A stretch of DNA of 64,000 bases, taken from Streptomyces avidinii (GTDB lineage Bacteria; Actinomycetota; Actinomycetes; Streptomycetales; Streptomycetaceae). Below, piece after piece: positions 52,870 to 62,047 of this stretch. The notes under the pieces were generated by a model. It saw only the letters and a program-made list of their open reading frames with translations, ran no database searches and was not told where the DNA came from. Every line of letters begins with the position of its first letter. The stretch's first letter is position 1. The stretch is taken from positions 412,810 to 476,809 of the forward strand of contig NZ_BMVL01000007.1 in assembly GCF_014650695.1 (NCBI RefSeq), given 5' to 3'. Position numbers and translations under genes: made by a program.

Positions 52870-54414
52870 CTACGGTTTGCGCTGCAGGAGCGCGACGGTC
52901 AGCCCGCTCAGCCGCTCCGTCCCGTAGGTCGTGTACTGCGCGCGCAGGGCCCGGGCCTGCTCCGCGGGGACCGGCTCCAGGGGATCCGGACCGGTTCCGG
53001 GGACGACCACCCAGATGCGGCTCTCGCCCCGCAGGCACCGGGCCGGCTGCGTGCAGTGCACCGGGTACAACTCGTCGTTCTCGGCCGCCGACCTGGCGAG
53101 GAAGACCTCCCTCAGCTCCAGATCCCGCCCGAGGTAGTAACGGACCCCGCGGTCGAGCATCCACGGCGCTCCTCGGACGTACACCACCCCGTCGCCCGGC
53201 CGGTGGTACTTCTCGATGGTCCGCGCCGCCCCCGCGTAGTCCGCCCCGTGGGGGACGTCGTGCTCGAACGGCTCCCGCATCCTGCGCTGGTCGGGCAGGA
53301 GGAGCAGCGAGAGCACCGCCAGGACCACGGCGGCGACGCGCCAGGACCGGGCGGCTGCGGCGAGCCCGGCTCCCGCCAGTACCGCCCAGCACGGCACGGT
53401 GAACATGACGTACTGGAAGCGGAAGTAGGAGACCTCGCCGTGGGAGGCCGCCCACAGCACCAGCGGGGGCACCACGACCAGTGCGACGCACGGCAGCAGG
53501 ACCTCGCGGCGTTCCCTTCCCGCGAGCGCGGCCAGCGCGACCACCGCTCCGGCGCACAGGCTCGACGCGAACATCTGGGGCCAGATGCCGACGAGGGCCC
53601 ACAGGTCCGGCTGCGGCATCCAGAAGAGCTGGCGGGACGCCTGCGACCGGCCGAGCAGGATCACCGGCAGGGCGCAGGCGGCGCCGGCCGCGGCCGACGG
53701 CAGGAAGCCCCACAGGACCCGGCGTTCGTGGCGCGCGCGCAGGAGCACCGCCGCCAGGTGGCCCGCCACGACCGTGAGCGCCACGAGGTGCAGCAGGCCG
53801 ACGACGGCCAGGCACGCGCCGTACCCGGCCCAGCGGGCCGGGCTCAGGGGCCTGTCGAACGCCCGGAGCAGCAGGAGCGTGGCCACGGTGGCGGCCAGGA
53901 CCACGAGGGCGTAGCCACGGGCCTCCTGGCCGTAGCGGCTCACCACGGGGACGACGGCGAAGAGCATTCCCCCGTACAGGCCGGCCCGCTCGCCGAAGAG
54001 CCGTCGGCCGATCAGGGCGACGACCGCGGCCGTGGCACCCATCGCCAGCGCCGAGGGCATCCGCAGGCTGGTGTGCGAGTCCCCGAAGACGGCCGTCCAC
54101 CCGTGCATCAGCAGGTAGTACGTGCCGTGCACCGCATCGACGTGGTGCAGCATCGCCAGGATCCGGTCTGTGCTCCGTCCGGCGACGTCCCACGTGACGA
54201 TCTCGTCGGTGCCCAGCAGCGGACCGCGGATCCCGGTGAGCGTGCACGCCAGAGCGGCCAGCGCCGGCCACAGCCACAGCCACAGGCCGAAGGACGCTCC
54301 GGGGAGCTGTCGCCTCGCTGTCCCCGGCCCGGTCTCCGTGTCCCGCGCCGGTCGGATAAGAGTCGTCACGCAGACAGTGATAGCTGCGACGCGGGGGCGC
54401 CGACGGGTCGCCAC
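52870..54414 (-). CDS. GT-C family membrane mannosyltransferase-like protein
   Basis: A 514-residue protein with about nine transmembrane helices. A luminal loop with GTDEIVTWD and the RYGQEARGYAL motif is typical of GT39/GT83-like polyprenyl-phosphate sugar transferases. The end, RYYLGRDLELREVFL then a C-rich ELYPVHCTQPARCLRG segment, forms an extracytoplasmic domain. It would transfer a lipid-linked sugar outside the membrane. The start is uncertain: a GTG at 54369 is also possible, and neither has a clear ribosome-binding site. Confidence 0.85.
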   Translation of the reverse strand: MATRRRPRVAAITVCVTTLIRPARDTETGPGTARRQLPGASFGLWLWLWPALAALACTLTGIRGPLLGTDEIVTWDVAGRSTDRILAMLHHVDAVHGTYYLLMHGWTAVFGDSHTSLRMPSALAMGATAAVVALIGRRLFGERAGLYGGMLFAVVPVVSRYGQEARGYALVVLAATVATLLLLRAFDRPLSPARWAGYGACLAVVGLLHLVALTVVAGHLAAVLLRARHERRVLWGFLPSAAAGAACALPVILLGRSQASRQLFWMPQPDLWALVGIWPQMFASSLCAGAVVALAALAGRERREVLLPCVALVVVPPLVLWAASHGEVSYFRFQYVMFTVPCWAVLAGAGLAAAARSWRVAAVVLAVLSLLLLPDQRRMREPFEHDVPHGADYAGAARTIEKYHRPGDGVVYVRGAPWMLDRGVRYYLGRDLELREVFLARSAAENDELYPVHCTQPARCLRGESRIWVVVPGTGPDPLEPVPAEQARALRAQYTTYGTERLSGLTVALLQRKP

Positions 54415-54580
54415 GAACGGACGGGGGACCCTTTCGCCTGATCAGCCCCGCTCCCCGATCGGGCCACGACGCATGGGCCAATGTGTTGATATGCCTGCGC
54501 GCCTGCCTCGGGATACCGGGCGCCGCCCGAATGCTGCCGGTGCAGGATCAACCCCCATCGGTTCCACGAGGAGCAATGCA

Positions 54581-55411
54581 ATGAGTCCCGAGAATTGGGC
54601 GCCGTCGCGTCTGGGCCCGCTGCCCCGGCAGGGCAAGTGGCGGGTCGGCAGCGCGGTGGCATCCCTGGCCGTCGTGATGCTCGGCTATACGACTCCCGCA
54701 CTGGCGGTCGCCGACGGACCTCAACCGTCCGGCGCCGCTCCGGCCTCCGCGATGGGCGGGGACAAGTGCAAGGCGGACCACGACGACTGGGAGGAGGACG
54801 AGGAGGAGGACTGGGAGGAGGACGAGGATCCCGAGGTCAAGGGCTCCGGCGGGGGCCACGAGGACCAGTGCAAGGGTGCGACCGGACCGACCGGACCGAC
54901 GGGCCCGACCGGACCGACGGGCGCCACGGGCGCGACGGGAGCGACGGGAGCGACCGGGGCCACGGGAGCGACCGGCCCGTGCGTCGACATCTCCACCTCG
55001 TGGGACGAGCGAGAGGTCAAGTACAAGGCCGTCCTCGCCCCGGACGGCATCGCCTGGGCGGGCGTGTACGACTTCAACGCGCCCAACCCGACCGTACCGG
55101 CCTACACCTGGTACGACCTCACCACCGGCGCGACGGACTATCCGGCCGACCCGTGCGGCATCACGATCGCCGAGACGGCGAACAGGGTCATCGTCGAGGT
55201 GCTCACCACGGCCGGAGCGGTCTGGGAGACGGAGTGCCCGGTGGACCGGGGTGAGCCGGACCTGCTGAACTGCCCCGACCCCGTCGTCTGGACACCCGCG
55301 AACCCGCAGCCCGGGGCGCTCATGCGCAAGCACGGCAGCCCGCAGCTGAAGCCCGGCATCGGCGCTGCCCCGGTCGACAAGGGCCTCTCGAAGAGCTCCG
55401 CGCGGCCCTGA
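54581..55411 (+). CDS. exported collagen-like protein with acidic segment
   Basis: A 276-residue protein. The ATG at 54581 has GAGGAG seven bases upstream. A signal peptide (SAVASLAVVMLGYTTPALA) is followed by an acidic EEDEEEDWEEDEDPEV stretch and a collagen-like Gly-X-Thr run of about 11 triplets near 99-131 (GPTGPTG then GATGATG). A folded C-terminal domain with four cysteines follows. Threonine in the third position would need glycosylation or other packing for stability. It is probably cell-surface or released. A terminator separates it from the convergent rtcB. Confidence 0.82.
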   Translation: MSPENWAPSRLGPLPRQGKWRVGSAVASLAVVMLGYTTPALAVADGPQPSGAAPASAMGGDKCKADHDDWEEDEEEDWEEDEDPEVKGSGGGHEDQCKGATGPTGPTGPTGPTGATGATGATGATGATGATGPCVDISTSWDEREVKYKAVLAPDGIAWAGVYDFNAPNPTVPAYTWYDLTTGATDYPADPCGITIAETANRVIVEVLTTAGAVWETECPVDRGEPDLLNCPDPVVWTPANPQPGALMRKHGSPQLKPGIGAAPVDKGLSKSSARP

Positions 55412-55434
55412 CCCGGCCGGGATCCCACGCCCGC

Positions 55435-55462
55435 GCCGTGCCCGGAACCTTCCGGGCACGGC
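55435..55462. terminator. bidirectional terminator between collagen-like gene and rtcB
   Basis: A perfect 13-bp stem, GCCGTGCCCGGAA with TTCCGGGCACGGC, around CC, between two convergent genes. Extended flanking bases (CGC/GCG) add stability. Confidence 0.9.
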
Positions 55463-55489
55463 ACGCGTGTGCAGGTCCGCGTACGGGCC

Positions 55490-56683
55490 TCAGCCCTTGA
55501 CGCAGATGACCTGCTTGAGCTTGGCGACGACCTGCACCAGGTCGGTCTGCTGGTCGATGACCTGCTCGATGGACTTGTAGGCACCCGGGATCTCGTCCAC
55601 GACGCCCGAGTCCTTGCGGCACTCCACGCCCTTGGTCTGCTCCACCAGGTCCCGCGCCGAGAACCGCTTCTTCGCCGCCGTCCGGCTCATCTTCCGGCCC
55701 GCGCCGTGCGAGGCCGAGTTGAAGGACTTCTCGTTGCCGAGCCCCTTCACGATGTACGAGCCCGTGCCCATGGATCCCGGGATGATCCCGTAGTCACCGC
55801 TGCCGGCCCGGATCGCGCCCTTGCGCGTGACCAGCAGGTCCATGCCGTCGTACCGCTCCTCCGCGACGTAGTTGTGGTGGCAGCTGATCTCGCGGTCGAA
55901 GGAGACCTTCGCCTTCCGGAACTCCTTGCGGACGACCTCCTTGAACAGGCTCATCATGGCCGCGCGGTTGAACTTCGCGTACTCCTGGGCCCAGAAGAGG
56001 TCGTTGCGGTACGCCGCCATCTCGGACGTGGCCGCGAGGAAGACCGCGAGGTCCCGGTCGACCAGGTTCTGGTTGTGGTCGAGCCCCCGGGCCACCTCGA
56101 TGTGGTGTGCCGCGAGCTCGTTGCCGATGTTCCGGGAGCCGGAGTGCAGCATCAGCCACACCGAGCCCGACTCGTCGAGACAGAACTCGATGAAGTGGTT
56201 GCCGCTTCCGAGCGTTCCGATCTGCTTCAAGGCACGCTCATGACGGAACTTGACCGAGTCGGTGAGGTAGTCGAAACGGCTCCAGAGGTCCTCGTACCCC
56301 TCCACCGAGAAGCCGTACAGCCGCGACGGGTCCACGGCCTCCTTGTGGAGACCCGTCCCCACCGGAATCGCCCGCTCGATCTTCGACCGCAGCACCGACA
56401 GGTCCCCGGGCAGGTCGTTCGCCGTCAGGGACGTCTTCACCGCCGACATGCCGCAGCCGATGTCCACGCCCACCGCCGCCGGGCAGACCGCGTCCTTCAT
56501 GGCGATCACCGACCCGACGGTGGCCCCCTTGCCGTAGTGGACGTCAGGCATGACGGCCAGACCCTTGATCCAGGGGAGGGTGGCGACGTTGCGCAGCTGC
56601 TGCATCGCGCCGTCCTCGACCGACGCCGGGTCGGTCCACATCCGGATCGGGACCTTCGCCCCGGGCACCTCTACGTACGACAT
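55490..56683 (-). CDS. rtcB: RNA ligase RtcB
   Basis: A 397-residue RtcB enzyme. It joins 2',3'-cyclic phosphate or 3'-phosphate RNA ends to 5'-OH ends, using GTP and Mn2+. The metal set is visible: VGVDIGCGM, then LGSGNHFIE, then CHHNYV, and the guanylylated His lies in SHGAGR near the end. MPDVHYGKGATVGSV is the standard N-terminal motif. No archease (rtcA-type) partner is in the window. The region upstream (56684-56760) is unusually A-rich on the plus strand. Confidence 0.95.
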   Translation of the reverse strand: MSYVEVPGAKVPIRMWTDPASVEDGAMQQLRNVATLPWIKGLAVMPDVHYGKGATVGSVIAMKDAVCPAAVGVDIGCGMSAVKTSLTANDLPGDLSVLRSKIERAIPVGTGLHKEAVDPSRLYGFSVEGYEDLWSRFDYLTDSVKFRHERALKQIGTLGSGNHFIEFCLDESGSVWLMLHSGSRNIGNELAAHHIEVARGLDHNQNLVDRDLAVFLAATSEMAAYRNDLFWAQEYAKFNRAAMMSLFKEVVRKEFRKAKVSFDREISCHHNYVAEERYDGMDLLVTRKGAIRAGSGDYGIIPGSMGTGSYIVKGLGNEKSFNSASHGAGRKMSRTAAKKRFSARDLVEQTKGVECRKDSGVVDEIPGAYKSIEQVIDQQTDLVQVVAKLKQVICVKG

Positions 56684-56873
56684 AAGGAATCAATCCCCCG
56701 AAAACCAAAGAAAAGTCAGAAAGCGCAAAAGCCTCGCTCTTGATCCCAAATACGACAGAGGACCGGCGCCGGCACCAGCGTGTGCGATAGACATTGTGTC
56801 CAGCCGTGCCCGAGTCACGGCAACGCATTTTCCTGACCGTCGGGGGCCCGCCGGTCGAAGGGAGCCAGTGGAC

Positions 56874-57716
56874 GTGCAGCTCAAGGCGGTACGGCGGCGA
56901 GTCCTGCCGGGCATCGCGATGCTCACCGCGCTCGCGGCCGGAGCGGCCGGCCTGACCGGGTGCACCGGCGGGAGCGGCGGCGGGGGCACCAGCGACTCCA
57001 AGGCCGGCGGGAGCGCCGCCGTGCCCGCCCAACCGGGGAAGTACCGCAGTCTGCCCGCGCCCTGCAAGGCCGTCGCCGACAGCAAGAAGCTCAAGGGCAT
57101 GCTCCCGGCCGGCGACAGCCTCACCCAGGAGCAGCGCGACCAGATGTACACCGGCGTCGCGGACGCCTCGTACGACGGCGACCGGCACGTCGGCTGCCGC
57201 TGGACCGGGCAGAGCCCCGAGGAGACCCGGCTGCTGTCGGTCCGCTTCGAGCGCGTGGTCTCCTACGACCGGACCGCCACCAGCGACGACGACAAGGCCA
57301 AGCAGGTCTACGTCCGTCGGCTCACCGACGCGAAGCTGCCCTTCCCCGGCCCGACCGGGAGCCCGGCCGCGAGCCCGACCCCGGCGGCTCCCGCCCCCGC
57401 GCCGCCGGCTTCGCCCACGCCCGCCGGCGGGGCGCCGTCGTCCCCCGCTGCGAGCCCCTCCGCCCCGGTCGAGCTCGGATCCCGCGTCCTGGAGGGCCTC
57501 GGCAGCGACGCCTTCCTGGAGGACAAGCTCAGCCCCGCCGGGGCCAGCGCCGCGCAGTCGCGCACCGTGCGGATTGTGTTCCGCACCTCGAATGTCATCG
57601 TCACCATCGAGCACAGCGTGCAGCCCGCACTGCCCGGCACGGTCCCGCCGAGCACCGAAACCCAGGACAGGACACGGCAGTTGGCCCAGGCCCTGGCCGA
57701 GCGTTTCAGCGAGTAG
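56874..57716 (+). CDS. DUF3558-like lipoprotein 1
   Basis: About 280 residues from the GTG at 56874 (AGGGAG nine bases upstream; GTG 56868 is an alternative). The signal peptide ends in the lipobox LTGC. A Gly/Ser linker, then PAPCKAVADSKKLKGMLP and HVGCRWTGQSPEE give the two cysteines (CKAV and GCRW) of the DUF3558 pattern. A Pro/Ala-rich insert sits at about 165-200. It is anchored on the outside of the membrane; function unknown. A related lipoprotein follows, suggesting duplication. Confidence 0.82.
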   Translation: MQLKAVRRRVLPGIAMLTALAAGAAGLTGCTGGSGGGGTSDSKAGGSAAVPAQPGKYRSLPAPCKAVADSKKLKGMLPAGDSLTQEQRDQMYTGVADASYDGDRHVGCRWTGQSPEETRLLSVRFERVVSYDRTATSDDDKAKQVYVRRLTDAKLPFPGPTGSPAASPTPAAPAPAPPASPTPAGGAPSSPAASPSAPVELGSRVLEGLGSDAFLEDKLSPAGASAAQSRTVRIVFRTSNVIVTIEHSVQPALPGTVPPSTETQDRTRQLAQALAERFSE

Positions 57717-57830
57717 TGGTGCGCGCCACGCCCCGGGGTGACGGCGCGCACAGCAGCCTGCCACCCGGTCGGGCTACCGTTGCCCGGGTCCCGCGTCCGA
57801 AGAACGACCGACAAACGTACTGAAGGAACC

Positions 57831-58592
57831 ATGCACCGATCAGCCTCGCGCCTCACCCGCGTTCTCGCCTGCGCAGCCGTCCCGGTGATCCTCACCGTCG
57901 CCGGATGTTCGTCCGACTCGGGCAAGGAGTCGGGCTCGAACGGCAGCAAGAAGTCCGGTTCGTCCTCCTCCGCCAAGCCCAACCCGAAGTCCTCCAAGAC
58001 CCTGGCGAAGGCGACCTTCGCCACCCTCCCGGACCCGTGCAAGGCGCTCCAGCCGGGGACGATAGACACGCTCGTCCCGGAGGTGAAGGACAAGAACGGC
58101 CTCGCTGCCAAGTCGAACGACCTGAAGAGCCGTGCCGGGTGCTCCTGGAACGGTCTGGACGAGGACGGTCTGAAGGGCTCGCAGTACCGCTGGCTCTCCC
58201 TCTCCTACTCCCGCTCCGACTCGGACGCCACGCTCGGCGACGCCAACAAGCGCGCCGAGGAGCAGTACAACAAGCAGGTCGAGACGGCGAAGGCCACCGA
58301 GGGCGCGCAGGACCCGAAGGTCGCGGCCGCCGAGGGGGTCGGCGAACAGGCGACGTCGGTCGTCTACACGGTGAAGAAGGACGTCGACTCCTTCAACACG
58401 ACGGTCGTGGCGCGCATCCAGAACGTGGTGATCACGCTCGACTACAACGGTGCCGCGTACGAGGGGGCCGGCGCGCCGGACCACGCGAAGCTGCTCCAGG
58501 ACGCGATCACCGCGGCCAAGGAGGCCGTGGCCTCGGTGGACACCGCGAACAAGGCCCCGGCGGAGCAGCCGGCGTCCCCGCAGCCCGAGTAG
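57831..58592 (+). CDS. DUF3558-family lipoprotein 2
   Basis: A 253-residue lipoprotein (lipobox VAGC, ATG at 57831 after GAAGGA). A Ser/Gly/Lys-rich linker precedes PDPCKALQPGTIDTLVPEV and AGCSWNGLDEDG, the paired cysteines of the DUF3558 fold. It follows the related lipoprotein by 114 bp and shares architecture, so the two probably arose by duplication and may work together. The C-terminus is Pro/Ala-rich. Confidence 0.85.
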   Translation: MHRSASRLTRVLACAAVPVILTVAGCSSDSGKESGSNGSKKSGSSSSAKPNPKSSKTLAKATFATLPDPCKALQPGTIDTLVPEVKDKNGLAAKSNDLKSRAGCSWNGLDEDGLKGSQYRWLSLSYSRSDSDATLGDANKRAEEQYNKQVETAKATEGAQDPKVAAAEGVGEQATSVVYTVKKDVDSFNTTVVARIQNVVITLDYNGAAYEGAGAPDHAKLLQDAITAAKEAVASVDTANKAPAEQPASPQPE

Positions 58593-58744
58593 GAGCGGTC
58601 GCGGGGCGGGGCCTCCTTGGGCGCTGACATCCGGTCACCCGTACGCTGTGCCTGCTGCAGCTCGGTAAAGGCGCGGTAAGTGCCCCGCACGCAGCACCAG
58701 CACTCTGCGCTCGGTATGTGCTCGACAAGGGGAGGGGATCGCGG

Positions 58745-60055
58745 GTGGCCGCGATGCAACTGACTCGTACGCACCGGATACTCATAGGCGTCGTGGTCGC
58801 GGGCGCCGTGGTCATCGCGGGGATCGGGTTCGCGGGCTCGTACTCCGCGGTGCGTGCCCTCGCCCTGCAGAAGGGCTTCGGCAGCTTCTCGCTGGTGTTC
58901 CCGATCGGCATCGACGCGGGCATCTGCGTCCTGCTCGCGCTGGACCTGCTGCTGACGTGGCTCCGGATCCCCTTCCCGCTCCTGCGTCAGACGGCCTGGC
59001 TGCTGACAGCCGCGACGATCGCCTTCAACGGCGCGGCCTCCTGGCCGGACCCGCTGGGTGTCGGGATGCACGCCGTGATCCCGATACTGTTCGTGGTGAC
59101 GGTGGAGGCCGCCCGGCACGCGGTGGGCCGGATCGCGGACATCACCGCGGACCGGCACATGGAGGGCGTGCGCATCACGCGGTGGCTGCTGTCGCCGATA
59201 CCCACCTTCAAGCTGTGGCGCCGGATGAAGCTGTGGGAGCTGCGCTCCTACGAGCAGGCGGTCGGCATGGAGCAGGACCGGCTGATCTACCAGGCCCGCC
59301 TGCAGGCGCGGTACGGGCGCTCGTGGCGGCGCAAGGCCCCGGTGGAGGCGCTGATGCCGCTGAAGCTGGCGAAGATCGGCGTGCCGCTCGCGCAGACCAC
59401 CCCGGACGCGCTGGCGGCGACGGGCATCGAGCCGGCGGTGCTGCCGCCGGTGGAGCAGCAGCTCGGCCAGCAGCCGACCCCGGCCGCCCTGGCGGCCGCG
59501 CCCGGGCAGACGGCCGAGCAGCAGCAGGTCCAGCAGCCGCAGCAGCAGCAGGCCCAACAGGCCCAGGCCCAGGCCCAACAGCAGCCGGAGAACCAGGCCG
59601 GCGCCGCGCACCAGGCCGCGCCGCCGTTCGCGGTGGACCCCACGGCCATGCCCGCGGCCCACAACAGCGCCTGGTTCGCAGCGCCGCTGGCCCCGCAGGC
59701 GGCGTACGAGGGCGGCTACAACCCCCAGTACGTGGAGGGCCTGGAGCCGACTCCGGTCCTGCCCCCGATGGGCCCGGACGAGGAGCGGCCGACGCAGCAG
59801 GAGGTCCTGGTTCCGGCCCAGCGCGAGGAGGACGGCCCCGAGACCCCGGACGAGGCCGAGTTCGCCGAGGCGGCGTACAAGGTGTTCTGCGCGCTGGTCC
59901 AGGAGACGCAGGACTACCCGTCCGCCGAGGTTCTCGACATAACGCTCTCGGACCGCTTCGGCGTGACGCACCCGCGCAGCGGTTCGCTCCTGCGCCGGAT
60001 GATCCCGTCGTTCCGGCAGCAGCACCACAAGGACCGGGAGGCCGAGCCCGCGTAG
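58745..60055 (+). CDS. DUF2637 membrane protein (SpdB-like)
   Basis: A 436-residue protein from the GTG at 58745 (GGAGGGG seven bases upstream). The N-terminal half has four transmembrane helices (about 12-120) of the DUF2637 pattern, with FPIGIDAGICVLLALDLLLTW and the charged ADRHMEGVRITRWLLSP. The centre is Gln/Ala-rich (QQQVQQPQQQQAQQAQ), and a helical C-terminal domain with FCALVQETQDYPSAEVLD and GSLLRRMIP follows. DUF2637 proteins include plasmid-spread SpdB relatives, but this copy lies in a chromosomal context. Function unproven. Confidence 0.85.
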   Translation: MAAMQLTRTHRILIGVVVAGAVVIAGIGFAGSYSAVRALALQKGFGSFSLVFPIGIDAGICVLLALDLLLTWLRIPFPLLRQTAWLLTAATIAFNGAASWPDPLGVGMHAVIPILFVVTVEAARHAVGRIADITADRHMEGVRITRWLLSPIPTFKLWRRMKLWELRSYEQAVGMEQDRLIYQARLQARYGRSWRRKAPVEALMPLKLAKIGVPLAQTTPDALAATGIEPAVLPPVEQQLGQQPTPAALAAAPGQTAEQQQVQQPQQQQAQQAQAQAQQQPENQAGAAHQAAPPFAVDPTAMPAAHNSAWFAAPLAPQAAYEGGYNPQYVEGLEPTPVLPPMGPDEERPTQQEVLVPAQREEDGPETPDEAEFAEAAYKVFCALVQETQDYPSAEVLDITLSDRFGVTHPRSGSLLRRMIPSFRQQHHKDREAEPA

Positions 60056-60081
60056 CGGCAGGCCCCGTCCCGAAGTACCGC

Positions 60082-60127
60082 CATGCGGAAGGGCCCGCAC
60101 CCCGAGGGGTGCGGGCCCTTCCGCATG
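60082..60127. terminator. 22-bp perfect bidirectional terminator
   Basis: Arms 60082-60103 and 60106-60127 are perfectly complementary with a GA centre. It lies between the convergent DUF2637 and lysS genes, 27 bp and 12 bp from their stops. Confidence 0.95.
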
Positions 60128-60139
60128 CTTCCTACGGGC

Positions 60140-61870
60140 TCAGACGGCGAGCAGCTTGCGCACGCGGTCGGCGCCCACCGCCAGCAGCAGCGTGGGCAGT
60201 CGCGGCCCGGTCTCGCGCGTCACCAGGAGCCGGTACAGCAGTGCGAAGAACGTCCGCTGCGCGACCTTGAGTTCCGGCGTCGGCTTGGCGTCGGGCTCCA
60301 GTCCGGCCATGACCTTCGGGACGCCGTAGACGAGCGTGGTCAGCCCGTCCAGGGACCAGTGCGAGTCGAGCCCTTCGAGCAGCAGCCGCAGCGACTCGCG
60401 GCCCTCGTCGTCCAGGGACGACAGCAGCTCGGCGTCGGCCTCCTCGCGTACGAGGGTCCGCTGGTCGGCCGGGACCTGGGTGGTGATCCAGTTCTCGGCA
60501 CGATCCAGGCGCGGCCGTACCTCGTCGAGGGAGGTGAGCGGCTGCGACGGGTCGAGGTCCGTCAGGATCCGCAGGGTCTGCTCGTCGTGGCCGGCCGTGA
60601 TGTCGACGACGGACGCGAGCGTCCGGTACGGCAGCGGCCGCGGGGTGCGCGGCAGCTCGGCGGCCGCGGTGCGCACGGCGCGGGTGTGCGCGGCGGCGTC
60701 GGCGGGCAGGACGGAGCCGTCGGCGACCTTGGCCTCCAGCTTGTCCCACTCGTCGTAGAGCCGCTGGATCTCCTGGTCGAAGGCGATCTTGAAGGACTGG
60801 TTGGGACGGCGGCGGGCGTACAGCCAGCGCAGCAGCTGCGGCTCCATGATCTTCAGCGCGTCGGCCGGGGTCGGGACCCCGCCCTTGCTGGAGGACATCT
60901 TCGCCATGCCGCTGATGCCGACGAACGCGTACATCGGTCCGATCGGCTGCTCGCCGCCGAAGATGTGCACGATCTGGCCGCCGACCTGGAAGGACGAGCC
61001 GGGCGAGGAGTGGTCGACGCCGGAGGGCTCGAAGATCACGCCCTCGTAGGCCCAGCGCATCGGCCAGTCGACCTTCCAGACCAGCTTGCCGCGGTTGAAC
61101 TCGCTGAGCTTGACCGTCTCGGTGAACTCGTCCTCGGTGCAGACGTAGGTCATCTCGGTGGTCTCGTCGTCGTACGAGGTGACCTTGGTGAAGTCCTTGC
61201 CGCACTCGCCGCAGTACGGCTTGTACGGGAAGTAGCCGCCCTCGCCGGTGCTGCCGTCGTCCTCGGCGGCCGCGCCGGAGCCCTCGGCGGCCTCCAGCTC
61301 GGCCTCGTCGGCCTGCTTCTGCTGGGGCTTCTTGCCGCCCGGCTTCTGCTTGGTGCGGTACTGGTCGAGGACGGCGTCGATGTCGCCGCGGTGCTTCATG
61401 GCGTGCAGCACCTGCTCGCGGTACACGCCGGAGGTGTACTGCTCGGTCTGGCTGATCGGGTCGTACTCGACGCCCAGCTCGTCCAGGGCACCGATCAGGG
61501 CGGCCTTGAAGTGCTCGGCCCAGGTGGCGTACGGGGATCCGGCCGGAGCGGGGACGGAGGTCAGGGGGCGGCCGATGTACTGGCCGTAGGTCTCCTCGTC
61601 CACCCCAGGGATGCCCTTGGGCACCTTGCGGTAGCGGTCGTAGTCGTCCCAGGAGATCAGGTGCCTGACCTCGATGCCCCGGCGGCGAATCTCGTCCGCG
61701 ACCAGGTGCGGGGTCATGACCTCGCGGAGGTTGCCCAGGTGGATCGGGCCGGAAGGCGAGATTCCGGACGCGACGACGACAGGTTTGCCGGGTGCTCGGC
61801 GCTCCGCCTCGGCGATGACCTCGTCCGCGAAACGGGAGACCCAGTCGGTCTCGGTGCTGCTCTGAGCCAC
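60140..61870 (-). CDS. lysS: class I lysyl-tRNA synthetase
   Basis: A 576-residue class I (archaeal-type LysK) lysyl-tRNA synthetase, which charges tRNA-Lys. The Rossmann signatures are HLGN (H44-N47) in SGPIHLGNLREV and KMSSSK (K324-K329). A CGEC zinc pair (CGECGKDF) lies in the middle, and an Ala/Glu-rich insert at about 178-200 is a lineage addition. The GTG at 61870 is preceded by AAGGA; the in-frame extension to 62005 has no family match. It is divergent from argS, the usual Streptomyces pairing. Confidence 0.94.
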   Translation of the reverse strand: MAQSSTETDWVSRFADEVIAEAERRAPGKPVVVASGISPSGPIHLGNLREVMTPHLVADEIRRRGIEVRHLISWDDYDRYRKVPKGIPGVDEETYGQYIGRPLTSVPAPAGSPYATWAEHFKAALIGALDELGVEYDPISQTEQYTSGVYREQVLHAMKHRGDIDAVLDQYRTKQKPGGKKPQQKQADEAELEAAEGSGAAAEDDGSTGEGGYFPYKPYCGECGKDFTKVTSYDDETTEMTYVCTEDEFTETVKLSEFNRGKLVWKVDWPMRWAYEGVIFEPSGVDHSSPGSSFQVGGQIVHIFGGEQPIGPMYAFVGISGMAKMSSSKGGVPTPADALKIMEPQLLRWLYARRRPNQSFKIAFDQEIQRLYDEWDKLEAKVADGSVLPADAAAHTRAVRTAAAELPRTPRPLPYRTLASVVDITAGHDEQTLRILTDLDPSQPLTSLDEVRPRLDRAENWITTQVPADQRTLVREEADAELLSSLDDEGRESLRLLLEGLDSHWSLDGLTTLVYGVPKVMAGLEPDAKPTPELKVAQRTFFALLYRLLVTRETGPRLPTLLLAVGADRVRKLLAV

Positions 61871-62047
61871 GACACGTCCTTCTACTCGAATGCTGGCTTC
61901 AGCCATTCTCCCAGACGGATCGGGCCGCTCCGGGGTTGCTCCACGGCCCCATATCCAGAAGAACCGGCAGCGGCCGCGTGGGATACTCGGCACTTGTCGG
62001 AACAACCAAGTGCACCCACCGGCACAACCTCACAGGAACGGCAGCTC

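Noticed and set aside
51713..54481. A single 922-aa leftward reading frame
   Set aside because: Its last 371 codons are a glycosyltransferase with its own start at 52828. The upstream part is an out-of-frame shadow of the 52870-54414 membrane transferase and lacks normal protein character.
58745..60055. Plasmid-transfer gene (SpdB) as a sign of an integrated plasmid
   Set aside because: DUF2637 proteins also occur in chromosomal genes. No replication, tra or integration genes are near.
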